A stretch of DNA of 64,000 nucleotides from Archangium violaceum (lineage in GTDB: Bacteria > Myxococcota > Myxococcia > Myxococcales > Myxococcaceae). Positions 1 through 7,745 of the stretch are shown here, one piece after another. Each line of letters opens with the position of its first letter. Positions within the stretch are counted from its first letter, which is position 1. Made by a program: the position numbers and the translations under genes. The stretch spans positions 7,980,001-8,044,000 of the forward strand of contig NZ_CP069396.1 of the NCBI RefSeq assembly GCF_016887565.1. The letters are read 5' to 3'. The notes beneath the pieces were generated by a model, which was given only the letters and a program-made list of their open reading frames with translations, did not search any database and was not told the origin of the DNA.

Positions 1-17
1 GGGCGGGACCTCGTGAA

Positions 18-54
18 GAAGCCCGGCTCTCCCCAGGAGAGGAGGCCGGGCTTC
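18..54 (-). terminator. GC-rich stem-loop after the Cys-rich lipoprotein gene
   Basis: A perfect 10-bp inverted repeat, GAAGCCCGGC (18-27) and GCCGGGCTTC (45-54), encloses a 17-base loop. It lies 17 bases past the stop codon of the lipoprotein gene that ends at 72. There is no T-run on either side, so it is a terminator-like hairpin by position and stem strength only. Confidence 0.45.
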
Positions 55-71
55 GTCATGCGCGGGGAGGA

Positions 72-959
72 TTACAGCGGATCCACCGGGCAGAACCGCT
101 GCCCGGTCGGGCAGGGCTCCCGGCAATCCAGGGAGCAGGTCTCGCCGGGCTCGCAGATGCCATCGCCACACGGCGGCTCGCAATCCAGGGAGCAGTCATT
201 GAGCTCGCAGATGCCATCGCCACACGTCGGAATGTAGGGGCAATCCGCGGAGCACGACGCATACGACTCCTTGCCGCTGCTGCTGTCACAGATGCCGTCA
301 CCACAGGCGATCTTCCGGAGCCGGACGCTCTGGGCACAGCCGCCGCCGCGGTCGTCCATGTCCATCACGAAGGACGCCGTGGTGCTGGAGGTCACCGTGT
401 ACGTGCCGGGGTAGTCGCACTGGCTGTTATAGCTGGTGTCCTCCCACTTCACGTCCAGGGCGACGTCATCGCGGCCCGTGAGGCTCCACACCTGCCGGCA
501 ACCGCCGTCATTGCCGTCGGTGTCGATACCCATGGGGTAGCTCCACGACAGGTAGGACGTATTGGGGATCTCGCGGATGCCCGGGTTGTCGCACTGCCCG
601 GAACCCGTGTTCTGCGCGTAGAAGTTGATCGACACGCGGAGGCCGGAGACCTCCCCCGTGCCGTCGACGATGGAGAACTTCTGCCAGCACCCGCCGGAGC
701 GGCTGTCCGTGTCCAGCGTGATGCGGCGAGTCCAGGAGCCCAGCGGCGTGGACTCCGAGATGTTGACCCCGCCGTTGCACTGGCCGGAGGTGCCGCTGTA
801 CGCGGTGAGCTCCTGCCAGAGGTACACGCCGCCGAGCGCGCTCTCGCTGGTCGCGAGCGACGACATCTCCTCGGACGGGTCCATCGTTCCGCCGCAGCCG
901 GTGGACAGCACGGTGGCGGCCAGCATCGCGGCGGCCCCGTTGAAGCTGATCTTGAACAT
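72..959 (-). CDS. Cys-rich secreted lipoprotein with CGDG repeats
   Basis: A 295-residue protein beginning MFKIS, with a lipoprotein signal peptide ending in the lipobox STGC (Cys22), so it is probably anchored in the outer membrane or on the surface. The middle part (about 45-210) is a beta-rich region with regularly spaced Gly-Gly-Cys and Cys-Asp pairs. The last 80 residues carry three CGDGIC repeats, two followed by CSLDC. This short disulfide repeat is common at the ends of myxobacterial secreted proteins. The start at 959 is preferred over in-frame codons further upstream because it places the signal peptide at the N-terminus and has a GAGGGG ribosome-binding site just upstream. No enzymatic motif was recognised; binding or surface display is only a guess. 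Confidence 0.8.
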   Translation of the reverse strand: MFKISFNGAAAMLAATVLSTGCGGTMDPSEEMSSLATSESALGGVYLWQELTAYSGTSGQCNGGVNISESTPLGSWTRRITLDTDSRSGGCWQKFSIVDGTGEVSGLRVSINFYAQNTGSGQCDNPGIREIPNTSYLSWSYPMGIDTDGNDGGCRQVWSLTGRDDVALDVKWEDTSYNSQCDYPGTYTVTSSTTASFVMDMDDRGGGCAQSVRLRKIACGDGICDSSSGKESYASCSADCPYIPTCGDGICELNDCSLDCEPPCGDGICEPGETCSLDCREPCPTGQRFCPVDPL

Positions 960-1000
960 GCGTTTTCCCCTCTTCGACACGTTGGGTGACAGAGCGGAGC

Positions 1001-1020
1001 CAGGTGCCTTGGAGCACCTG
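1001..1020 (-). other. Short hairpin in the lipoprotein leader region
   Basis: CAGGTGC (1001-1007) and GCACCTG (1014-1020) form a perfect 7-bp stem with a 6-base loop. It lies 42-61 bases upstream of the lipoprotein start. A leader structure or an operator are both possible. Confidence 0.3.
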
Positions 1021-1090
1021 ACCTCCCCCTTCACTGGGAAAACGGATGCCGCCCGGATTTGTCGCATCGAGGGCGGAACGATTTTCGCGC

Positions 1091-2050
1091 TCACCCCTGG
1101 ATGCGGAACGCGGCCACGGGCCGCTCGCGCTCGTCCACCTCCAGCCGGAAGACATCGGGCCGGGCGTAGTGGCCGCACGGGTCGAAGTCGAGCCGCGCCC
1201 GGGTGAGCATCCCCAGGTCGAGGTCCGCGGTCAGCAGGCCCTCCTCGTCCCAGAGAGGCCCGGCGAGCACCTCGCCGAACGGGGAGACGATGACGCTGCC
1301 ACCGCGGGACATGATGCGGGGAGCATCGGCGGGCAGGGCCTCCTCGCGCAGGACCTCCTCCGGGTACATGTCGCGGGTGACGAACTGGTTGCACCCGAGC
1401 ACGAAGCAGCGGCCCTCGCTGGCGATGTGGCGCACCGTGGCCTGCCAGGTGTCCCGGTTGTCGGCGGTGGGGGCGAGGTAGATGTCGACGCCCTTGGCGT
1501 ACATGGCCGTCCGGGCGAGCGGCATGTAGTTCTCCCAGCAGATGAGCCCTCCGAGCCGGCCGAAGGGGGTTTCGACCGTGGAGAGCGTGCTCCCATCACC
1601 CTCGCCCCAGATGAGCCGCTCGGAGCCGGTGGGCTTGAGCTTGCGGTGCTTGGCGAGCAGCGCGCCGTCCGGCCCGAAATAGAGCAGCGTGCAGTAGAGC
1701 GTCCCGCGCGTCAGGCGATCGCGCTCGATGACGCCGATGGCGAGGAAGACACCGTGCTGGCGGGCGATGCTCCCGAGGTGCTCGATCGCCGGGCCGGGGA
1801 TCTCCACCGACTGCTCGTTGTAGCGCTGCCAGAGACGGCGGCCGGCCTCGGTCCTGCTGCCGACGATGAAGCCGAAGCCCAGGCCCCGGGGATAGGCCGG
1901 GATGAAGGCCTCCGGGAAGAGGACGATGCGAGCGCCCGCCTGGGCGGCACGGGCGGTCCACGAGGCGACGCGTTCGAGCGTCCCCTCGCGATCGAAGAGG
2001 ACGGGAGCGGCCTGAACGACGGCGACACGAACCTGCTGGGACTGAGACAT
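1091..2050 (-). CDS. Nitrilase (carbon-nitrogen hydrolase family)
   Basis: A 319-residue cytoplasmic hydrolase of the nitrilase superfamily, expected to turn nitriles into carboxylic acids and ammonia. The catalytic triad is visible: Glu47 in FPEAFIPAYPRG, Lys137 in HRKLKPTGSE, and the nucleophile Cys171 in GGLICWENYMPL. The PAYPRG and CWEN-Y forms fit true nitrilases better than amidases or cyanide hydratases, and the length is near the usual 310-350. It stands alone on its strand, with the lipoprotein downstream and the tRNA cluster upstream. The substrate (aliphatic or aromatic nitrile) cannot be read from the sequence. Confidence 0.9.
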   Translation of the reverse strand: MSQSQQVRVAVVQAAPVLFDREGTLERVASWTARAAQAGARIVLFPEAFIPAYPRGLGFGFIVGSRTEAGRRLWQRYNEQSVEIPGPAIEHLGSIARQHGVFLAIGVIERDRLTRGTLYCTLLYFGPDGALLAKHRKLKPTGSERLIWGEGDGSTLSTVETPFGRLGGLICWENYMPLARTAMYAKGVDIYLAPTADNRDTWQATVRHIASEGRCFVLGCNQFVTRDMYPEEVLREEALPADAPRIMSRGGSVIVSPFGEVLAGPLWDEEGLLTADLDLGMLTRARLDFDPCGHYARPDVFRLEVDERERPVAAFRIQG

Positions 2051-2116
2051 GCGGCGGAGGATAGGCGAGAAGTCCCGTCAGGAACGAGCGCCACCGTCCG
2101 TCCAATCCCTCATCAC

Positions 2117-2187
2117 GGGGACGTAGCTCAAAGGTAGAGCACCTGCCTGATAAGCGGGAGACAGCAGTTCGAGTCTGCTCATCCCCA
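2117..2187 (+). tRNA. tRNA-Ile-like (anticodon GAT), unusual
   Basis: A 71-base cloverleaf. The acceptor is 2117-2123 with 2180-2186 (one C-A mismatch). The D stem is GCTC/GAGC with a 7-base loop. The anticodon stem is 2142-2146/2154-2158 with loop CTGATAA (anticodon GAT at 2149-2151). The T stem is AGCAG/CTGCT with loop TTCGAGT, and the discriminator is A2187. No CCA is encoded. The D loop and the variable region are each shorter than in a standard tRNA-Ile, so it may be an accessory or decayed gene. Confidence 0.65.
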
Positions 2188-2199
2188 TTCAAGGACAAC

Positions 2200-2270
2200 G
2201 GGGTCATCGTCCAACAGGAAGATGCCGCCATCGCAAGGCGGAGATCCGGGTGCGACTCCCGGTGACTCCA
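2200..2270 (+). tRNA. tRNA-Ala-like (anticodon CGC), unusual
   Basis: A 71-base cloverleaf. The acceptor is 2200-2206 with 2263-2269 and includes a G3-T70 pair, the identity mark of tRNA-Ala. The D stem is weak (a G-T pair, two normal pairs and a C-A mismatch). The anticodon stem CCGCC/GGCGG is perfect, with loop ATCGCAA (anticodon CGC at 2232-2234). The T stem CCGGG/CCCGG is perfect, but its loop TGCGACT departs from the usual TTCGANT. No CCA is encoded. Confidence 0.55.
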
Positions 2271-2279
2271 CTCACTCTC

Positions 2280-2348
2280 GGGCTGACCGCTGGGGCGGAG
2301 CCGGGCTTTGCAAGCCTGACGTGCCGGGTTCGATTCCCGGTCGGTCCA
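2280..2348 (+). tRNA. tRNA-Ala-like (anticodon TGC), unusual
   Basis: A 69-base cloverleaf. The acceptor is 2280-2286 with 2341-2347, again with G3-T70. The anticodon stem CGGGC/GCCTG has loop TTTGCAA (anticodon TGC at 2309-2311). The T arm CCGGG-TTCGATT-CCCGG is canonical. The D arm is reduced to three pairs with a G-rich loop, position 8 is C instead of T, and no CCA is encoded. It ends 11 bases before the stop of the membrane protein gene on the other strand. Confidence 0.6.
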
Positions 2349-2358
2349 TCCGCGCGCG

Positions 2359-3795
2359 CTACGCCCAGAAGGCCAGCAGCGCTCCCGCGGCCGTGGCCAG
2401 CACGTTGACCGTGTCGTTGCCCAGCCAGGAGAAGCCCCGGAGGGGCCGGGCCGCCCGACCGCAGCGATGCACCCGGCGCTCCGTCTCCCGGCCGCAGGCA
2501 TCGCACCAGCGCACGTCCTGCACCGTGGCGCCCAGGAAGCTGTCGAACAGCGAGCCCACCACCCCGGCCAGCACGAGCCACGGGAGGAGCGTCCACCGGG
2601 CTCCCGCGAGCGCGGCCACCACCGCGACGAAGGCGGCGCCCGCGGTCGAGGCCATCAACCCTGCACCCGACACGGCACCGGACGTGCCGGCGGGCACCTG
2701 CCTCAGCGTGGTGACCAGCCGGGGGGGCGAGCGGGAGAGGACACCCAGCTCGGTGGCCCACGTGTCCGCGTTGGCGGCGACCAGGGCCCCCAGCATGGCC
2801 AGGGCATAGCGCTCGTCGCCGGTGACGGCCAGCAGCACCGCCGCGAGCGCGGCCACGCCACCGTTGGCCAATGCCTGTCCCAGGTCGCGCGTCCCCGTCT
2901 TCGCGTACTCCTCCTCCACGCCGGCCTTGCGGGCCCGGAAGGCCTTGGAGAGCGCGCTGGAGGAGATGAAGAAGGCGAGCAGGGCCGAGGCCCCCACCGC
3001 CCCCGCGAGCCCGAGCACGGGCGTGCCGATCAGAATGGCCCCCAGCACGCCGCTCGGGCTCAACGAACCCCGGAGCCAGGACACCACGCCGATGAAGACG
3101 GCGATCACCGCGCCCAGGCCCAGTCCCGCGGCATGCGAGGGGGGAACCAGGTAGAGGACGGCGCCCGCGGCCAGCGGCACGAAGAGGTTGTCCCGTCCCC
3201 GGGTGCCGAGCGCCTCGGCGCAGGTGGCCACCACGGCGCACAGGGCGGCCAGCGGCACCTTCGGCATGTCCGGGGCGAGGCCCGGCAGCCACGTGAGCGT
3301 GGCCAGCACGGCCACGAAGGTGCCGGCCAGCATGGCGAGGGAGCCCTCCAGGCTCTTGCGCTCTCCGCCGAGCGTCTCGTACGGGTGGCGCCCGAGACGC
3401 GTGCCCACCAGCGCGGCCAGGGCATCACCCACGGTCATGGCCATGACACCGCCCGCCGCGGCCACGGGCTTGTCCCAGGCCAGCCACACCAGGGCCGAGA
3501 AGGCCAACGCGAACCAGACCGTGCCCAGGTTGTCGGGCTCGGTCTCCACGGACTTCAGCAGGCGCTTGCGATGGATGATCCAGTTGGCCACCGCCGCCGT
3601 CAGAGACGGCACCACGGCCAGCGCCGGGTTCTGGAAGAGCCACAGCGTGCCGAAGATCCAGAAGCCCACGCTCACGTGGATGATCTTGCGCGCGAGCTCC
3701 CGTGACAGGCCCAGGCGCAGGGACGACTCCCCCGCGGCCACGCAGGCTCCGACATATCCGTAGGACCACAAGAGCGCCTGGATGTCCTGGCTCAT
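2359..3795 (-). CDS. Fused phytol kinase-like and DUF92 (phytyl-phosphate kinase-like) membrane protein
   Basis: A 478-residue polytopic membrane protein made of two halves. Residues 1 to about 215 match the CTP-dependent polyprenol/phytol kinase family (VTE5, dolichol kinase). The signs are RKIIH at 36-40, then a VGDALAALVGTRLGRH segment and the GGERKSLEGS motif around 150. Residues about 225-478 match DUF92 (VTE6/TMEM19), with AANADTWATELG, an LRQVPAGTSGAVS segment and the closing GSLFDSFLGATVQ. In phototrophs VTE5 makes phytyl phosphate and VTE6 makes phytyl diphosphate. The fusion suggests one protein carrying out both phosphorylations of an isoprenoid alcohol, which is an inference. The ATG at 3795 is preferred over an upstream in-frame TTG at 3831. 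Confidence 0.8.
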   Translation of the reverse strand: MSQDIQALLWSYGYVGACVAAGESSLRLGLSRELARKIIHVSVGFWIFGTLWLFQNPALAVVPSLTAAVANWIIHRKRLLKSVETEPDNLGTVWFALAFSALVWLAWDKPVAAAGGVMAMTVGDALAALVGTRLGRHPYETLGGERKSLEGSLAMLAGTFVAVLATLTWLPGLAPDMPKVPLAALCAVVATCAEALGTRGRDNLFVPLAAGAVLYLVPPSHAAGLGLGAVIAVFIGVVSWLRGSLSPSGVLGAILIGTPVLGLAGAVGASALLAFFISSSALSKAFRARKAGVEEEYAKTGTRDLGQALANGGVAALAAVLLAVTGDERYALAMLGALVAANADTWATELGVLSRSPPRLVTTLRQVPAGTSGAVSGAGLMASTAGAAFVAVVAALAGARWTLLPWLVLAGVVGSLFDSFLGATVQDVRWCDACGRETERRVHRCGRAARPLRGFSWLGNDTVNVLATAAGALLAFWA

Positions 3796-3835
3796 GGGGA
3801 CCGATTGTAGCCGGATCCCCATGAGCCCCAACGTC

Positions 3836-5326
3836 TCACTGCGCCGCGCGCAGCTGGGCCTCCAGTTGCTTCCTCACCTCCGGCGGGAGCGAGTCGAGCC
3901 CCTGCATCTGCCCGCCGGCTCCGGCGAAGCTCGGCTGCGGGCGGCGCTTGAAGAGCTCGAGGCCCTGTGCCAGCCGGGCTCGCACGCCCTCATCCACGGC
4001 GTAGGTGAGCGCGTCGATCGTACTCCGGGCATACAGCTCCTTTCCGCCGTTCGCCACCCCCGGCGCCTCCTTGCCCAGCCGCAGAGTCTGGTCAGGCCCA
4101 GCCTCCACGGATACCTCCACGAGCGCTGCCGGCGAAGCGAGCCCCGCCTGCCCGTCCGAGACCTGCCCCTCGACGAGACGGTCCGCGCGCAGGCTCCGCA
4201 GCCAGGCGAGCTGCATGTCCACCTGCGACGGCTCGAGCTCGAAGCCGTCCGGGAGCTTCCGCGGCTCGACGATCTTCCAACTCTGGCCCTCCTTCACCAC
4301 GAGGACCTCCTTGCCACCGGCCTGGAGCTTCAGCTTCGTGACCTTCTGGGGGTCGAACCGCAGGAGGCTCAAGTCCCGGAAGTCCACGAGGCGCTTGCGC
4401 AGCTGCGCGGCGGCGTACTGGGGGAGCTGGTACACCTGGGCGTCTCCCTCGACACGGACCGCGACGGTGCCCGAGCCATCCTTCGTGTCGGGCTGACGGC
4501 CCAGGTGCACCACCACCTTCTTGCCGTCCTTCAGCTGCGCTTCCACGCTGTCGTGCGCCTCGCCGAGCCCCGTGGCCGAATCCGCCGCGGCATCACCCTC
4601 GAGGAAGTCCTGCGCATGCAGGCTCGCCAGCTGCAGCGCGAGCTGCTGGGCCGCCTGCGAGCTGAACCGGAAGCCCGCGGGCGTCTGGGTTCCCTCCGCG
4701 AGGCTCCACTCGTCCGGGTTCGCGCCCGCCTTCAGGGTCACGCTCTCCCCGTCCTTGGAACGAACGGTGAGCTGGGCGAGCTTGTCCATTTCGAGCGCCA
4801 CGATCCGGCGCTTGCGCCAGTCCTTGAGCTCCTTGCGCACGGTCCAATCCAGCCGGCCCTGGTGCACGAAGACGTCGTTGCTGCCCGCCTTGCGGAGATA
4901 CGCCCCACCGTTCTTGGAAGCCTTGCCGAGCACCAGCTCCACGGCTGGACCGCCGCTCTGGATGACCTTGAGCTTCAGCCCCTTCGCGTCATCCAGCTCG
5001 TACTCCGCCAGCCGTTCGGCCCGGTCGCTGACGAAGTCCGGATTCCGCACCTCTCGCAGCGCGTCGATCGCGCTGGTCACCAGGTTCTCGTCCGCCGCGT
5101 ACTTCGCGTCCGGCTTGCCCGGGTCGGCCACGATCCAACCTTCACCCTCCTTGCGGAGGGTGACATTCCGGGCCCCCGTGAGCTCGAGCGCCGTGACCTG
5201 GGCCTTGTCCAGCTTCGGCAGCTCCAGCTTGTGGACCCCCACGCTGACCTGCCGCTCGCGCGTGGCGAGCACGAGCACGAGCAGCACTGCGAACGCGCCA
5301 AGGGCGATGAGCGTTCCTCTCTTCAT
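3836..5326 (-). CDS. DUF4340 protein, last gene of the Gld-type ABC operon
   Basis: A 496-residue protein with one N-terminal membrane anchor (about 5-21), followed by a long periplasmic region of repeated beta-rich units typical of DUF4340. It follows the GldG-like gene by 20 bases on the same strand. DUF4340 proteins commonly sit beside GldG-type ABC components and are thought to be extracytoplasmic partners of the exporter, but no biochemical role is established. The segment DAKGLKLKVIQSGGPAVELV, near the middle of the first half, is typical of the family. The gene likely ends the operon, because the next gene on this strand starts only 41 bases further on, with its own start and an unrelated function. 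Confidence 0.8.
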   Translation of the reverse strand: MKRGTLIALGAFAVLLVLVLATRERQVSVGVHKLELPKLDKAQVTALELTGARNVTLRKEGEGWIVADPGKPDAKYAADENLVTSAIDALREVRNPDFVSDRAERLAEYELDDAKGLKLKVIQSGGPAVELVLGKASKNGGAYLRKAGSNDVFVHQGRLDWTVRKELKDWRKRRIVALEMDKLAQLTVRSKDGESVTLKAGANPDEWSLAEGTQTPAGFRFSSQAAQQLALQLASLHAQDFLEGDAAADSATGLGEAHDSVEAQLKDGKKVVVHLGRQPDTKDGSGTVAVRVEGDAQVYQLPQYAAAQLRKRLVDFRDLSLLRFDPQKVTKLKLQAGGKEVLVVKEGQSWKIVEPRKLPDGFELEPSQVDMQLAWLRSLRADRLVEGQVSDGQAGLASPAALVEVSVEAGPDQTLRLGKEAPGVANGGKELYARSTIDALTYAVDEGVRARLAQGLELFKRRPQPSFAGAGGQMQGLDSLPPEVRKQLEAQLRAAQ

Positions 5327-5346
5327 GGCTCTTCCTCAGCTCCGCT

Positions 5347-6981
5347 TCAGACGGTGACAGTGGCCCGACGCGACTCCCGCATCCGCCAGCGGACGAGCCC
5401 GAAGGCGGCGAGCGCGAAGGGAATTCCGAACGCATTGCCGAACTTGACGGCGTTGCGCGTGGTGGCGCTCAGCTCCTGCTGGATGGGCACCTCGGCCAGG
5501 CCGCGAGTGCGCATGGCCAGGAGCGCGGGATCCAGCAACAACCAGTCCGCGACGTTCAAGAGCAGGGCCTGGTTCGGTCGGCCCATGAAGTCATCCCAGA
5601 GGGCCGCCGAGCCGCCCGCCACGATGATCCGCGGCTCGCCCTTGCTCTCCGCGAGCATGGGCGTACCGCTGGCGGTGCTGGTCTGCGCCTCCGAGGCGAA
5701 GTGGCTCTTCAGCTTGCCACTCACCTGGACCATGAGCGGGTGCGGACCGTCCGGCGTGACGGTCTCCGAGCGCCAGTCGCGCCGGGGATCGATGTTGTAG
5801 GGCTTGTTCTCCAACCAGCTCTTGCGCGAGGACTTCGCGAGCACCGTGGCCTGGGCGCCCTCGGGCGCGGTGGCGGTGACGACGGTGCTGAACGGCAGGG
5901 TGACGCCCGAGAGGCCCTGGGTGACGGGGCTGTCGCCCTCGAGCCGCGCGAGCATCGGGATGAACGGGTATGGCACCGGCATGGAGACGACCATGAAACC
6001 GCGACGCTCCTGGACGTTGAGCTGGGCCGACTCGACATCCGCCACCAGCTGGTCCCCGACCTTGATGCCATAGGTCGCCAGCAGGAGCCCGAGCCCGTGC
6101 GTGGCCTCGCTCGGCTCGAAGGTCTTCAGGTCGACCTGGACGGAGTCGAGGAAGAACGCCACGCTCTTGCCCTCCATCACGAACTGGTCGAGGGCCTTCA
6201 GCTCCTGGGGTTGGAATGCCGTCTTGGGGCCGATGACGAGCAGCGCGTCGATGTCCGCGGCCACGCGCTCCCTGGCGGACAGGTCCACCGGGCGGACCTC
6301 GTACATCTGGCCGAGCAGCGTCCGCAGGCTCGAGAGCTTCTCGTGAAGCGCGGGCGCGTCATGCCCCTGCACCACACCGATGACCGGCGTCTTCGGACGC
6401 GTCAGCTTGCGCACCAGCGTGGTGAGGTCGTACTCGAGCGTCCGGATGTCCTGGACGACGGGGATGACCTCCTTCTTCTCCTGATGCTTGATGACGATGC
6501 CCATGTAGGCGCGCTTCGTCTGCATCTGATCGTCCTCGACCACTCGGATCTCCACGGGCTGGACACCTTCTTGAGCCAGCTCGCGCTCCACGGAGGTCGG
6601 CTCACGGAAGACCCGGCCGAAGATGTCGCGCCGCGTCTCCTTCTTGGTCTCCTTGTCCTCGGCCGTCTCCTGGGTCATCGGGTCCAGGAACTCGAAGGAG
6701 AGCCGGCCCTTGGAGGCGGCCCGGAACTCCTCGAGCAGGTCGCGCACGTAGCGCGCGTTGCTCGAGTACGGAGGCGGCAGATCGTCGGTGAAGTAGGCCG
6801 TGACCGTGACGGGCTCCTCGAGCCCCGCCATCGTGTCCTGAGAGGCCTTGGACAGCGTGTAGAGCGAGTCACGGGTGGCATCGAAGCGGCCGAACGTGCG
6901 CAGCGCCAGGATGTTGAGCAGCACCAGGCAGCCGATGATCGCCGCCAGGAAGATGTTCGCGTTGGAGGAACCGGGTTTCAT
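5347..6981 (-). CDS. GldG-like auxiliary protein of an ABC transporter
   Basis: A 544-residue protein with an N-terminal membrane segment (about 12-28), a large periplasmic domain of the type shared by GldG and intraflagellar transport proteins (ABC_transp_aux), and a C-terminal membrane segment near FGIPFALAAFGLVRWRM. GldG partners GldA (ATPase) and GldF (permease) in Bacteroidetes gliding. Myxobacteria carry related operons whose cargo is unknown. A GTG at 6993 overlaps the stop of the permease gene (GTGA), but the ATG at 6981, with GTGAGG just upstream, is the better ribosome start. Translation coupled to the permease is likely in either case. Confidence 0.85.
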   Translation of the reverse strand: MKPGSSNANIFLAAIIGCLVLLNILALRTFGRFDATRDSLYTLSKASQDTMAGLEEPVTVTAYFTDDLPPPYSSNARYVRDLLEEFRAASKGRLSFEFLDPMTQETAEDKETKKETRRDIFGRVFREPTSVERELAQEGVQPVEIRVVEDDQMQTKRAYMGIVIKHQEKKEVIPVVQDIRTLEYDLTTLVRKLTRPKTPVIGVVQGHDAPALHEKLSSLRTLLGQMYEVRPVDLSARERVAADIDALLVIGPKTAFQPQELKALDQFVMEGKSVAFFLDSVQVDLKTFEPSEATHGLGLLLATYGIKVGDQLVADVESAQLNVQERRGFMVVSMPVPYPFIPMLARLEGDSPVTQGLSGVTLPFSTVVTATAPEGAQATVLAKSSRKSWLENKPYNIDPRRDWRSETVTPDGPHPLMVQVSGKLKSHFASEAQTSTASGTPMLAESKGEPRIIVAGGSAALWDDFMGRPNQALLLNVADWLLLDPALLAMRTRGLAEVPIQQELSATTRNAVKFGNAFGIPFALAAFGLVRWRMRESRRATVTV

Positions 6982-6989
6982 CGTCGACC

Positions 6990-7709
6990 TCACTGACGGA
7001 CGTTGCCCAGGGTGCGCGTGGTCAGCGCGAGCCCCACGGCCGTGAGCGACAGGTAGAAGAGGAGATCACGCGTATCCAGCACGCCACGCGCGATGTTCGC
7101 GAAGTGGTAGTCGACCGAGAGGTACTGGAGCAGCTCACCGATCGACTCCGGCAACACCATCGCGAACTTGTCGATGAAGTAGAAGGCGAAGCACAACAAC
7201 AACCCGATGATGAAGCCGACGATCTGGTTGCGGCTGAGGGCGCTGGCCCAGAGCCCCAGGGCCAGGAAGCTGGACGCCATCAGCAGCAGCCCCAGATAGC
7301 CCATCACCACGGGTCCCCAATCGAACCGGGCGCCCTCGGCGGTGAGGCCCGCCACGGTGAGCGGATAGGGCAGCGTCCACAGCAGGCCGACCGCGACCAT
7401 CCCCAGCGCCGCGAGGAACTTGCCCGCCACCAATTCCCAGTCGCGCAGGGGCATGCTGAAGAGCAGTTCCAGCGTACCGCTCTTGCGCTCCTCGGCCACC
7501 AGACGCATCGTCACGGCCGGCGCGAAGACGACGAACAGCACGGGGGCGATGCCGAAGAACGCCCGCAGCGAGGCCTGCCCGGCGACGAAGACGGTGCTGA
7601 AATACAGCCATCCCGCCACGACCAGGAACACGCCGATGACGATGTAGGCGACAGGCGAGTTGAAGAAACTCCTGAACTCACGCCTGGCGACCGCCAGTGT
7701 CGTTCCCAT
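6990..7709 (-). CDS. GldF-like ABC-2 permease
   Basis: A 239-residue integral membrane protein with about six hydrophobic segments and the ABC-2 family layout. It has the early VARREFRSFFNSPVAYI motif at 8-24 and the EERKSGTLELLFSMPL motif, which couples the permease to the ATPase, near 75-90. It is the membrane channel of the four-gene exporter. It begins 36 bases after the ATPase gene ends and overlaps the GldG-like gene. The size matches GldF. The exported substrate is unknown. Confidence 0.88.
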   Translation of the reverse strand: MGTTLAVARREFRSFFNSPVAYIVIGVFLVVAGWLYFSTVFVAGQASLRAFFGIAPVLFVVFAPAVTMRLVAEERKSGTLELLFSMPLRDWELVAGKFLAALGMVAVGLLWTLPYPLTVAGLTAEGARFDWGPVVMGYLGLLLMASSFLALGLWASALSRNQIVGFIIGLLLCFAFYFIDKFAMVLPESIGELLQYLSVDYHFANIARGVLDTRDLLFYLSLTAVGLALTTRTLGNVRQ

Positions 7710-7745
7710 TCTCTTCCTCGTTGTGTCGAATGTCTGGGAGTCAGC

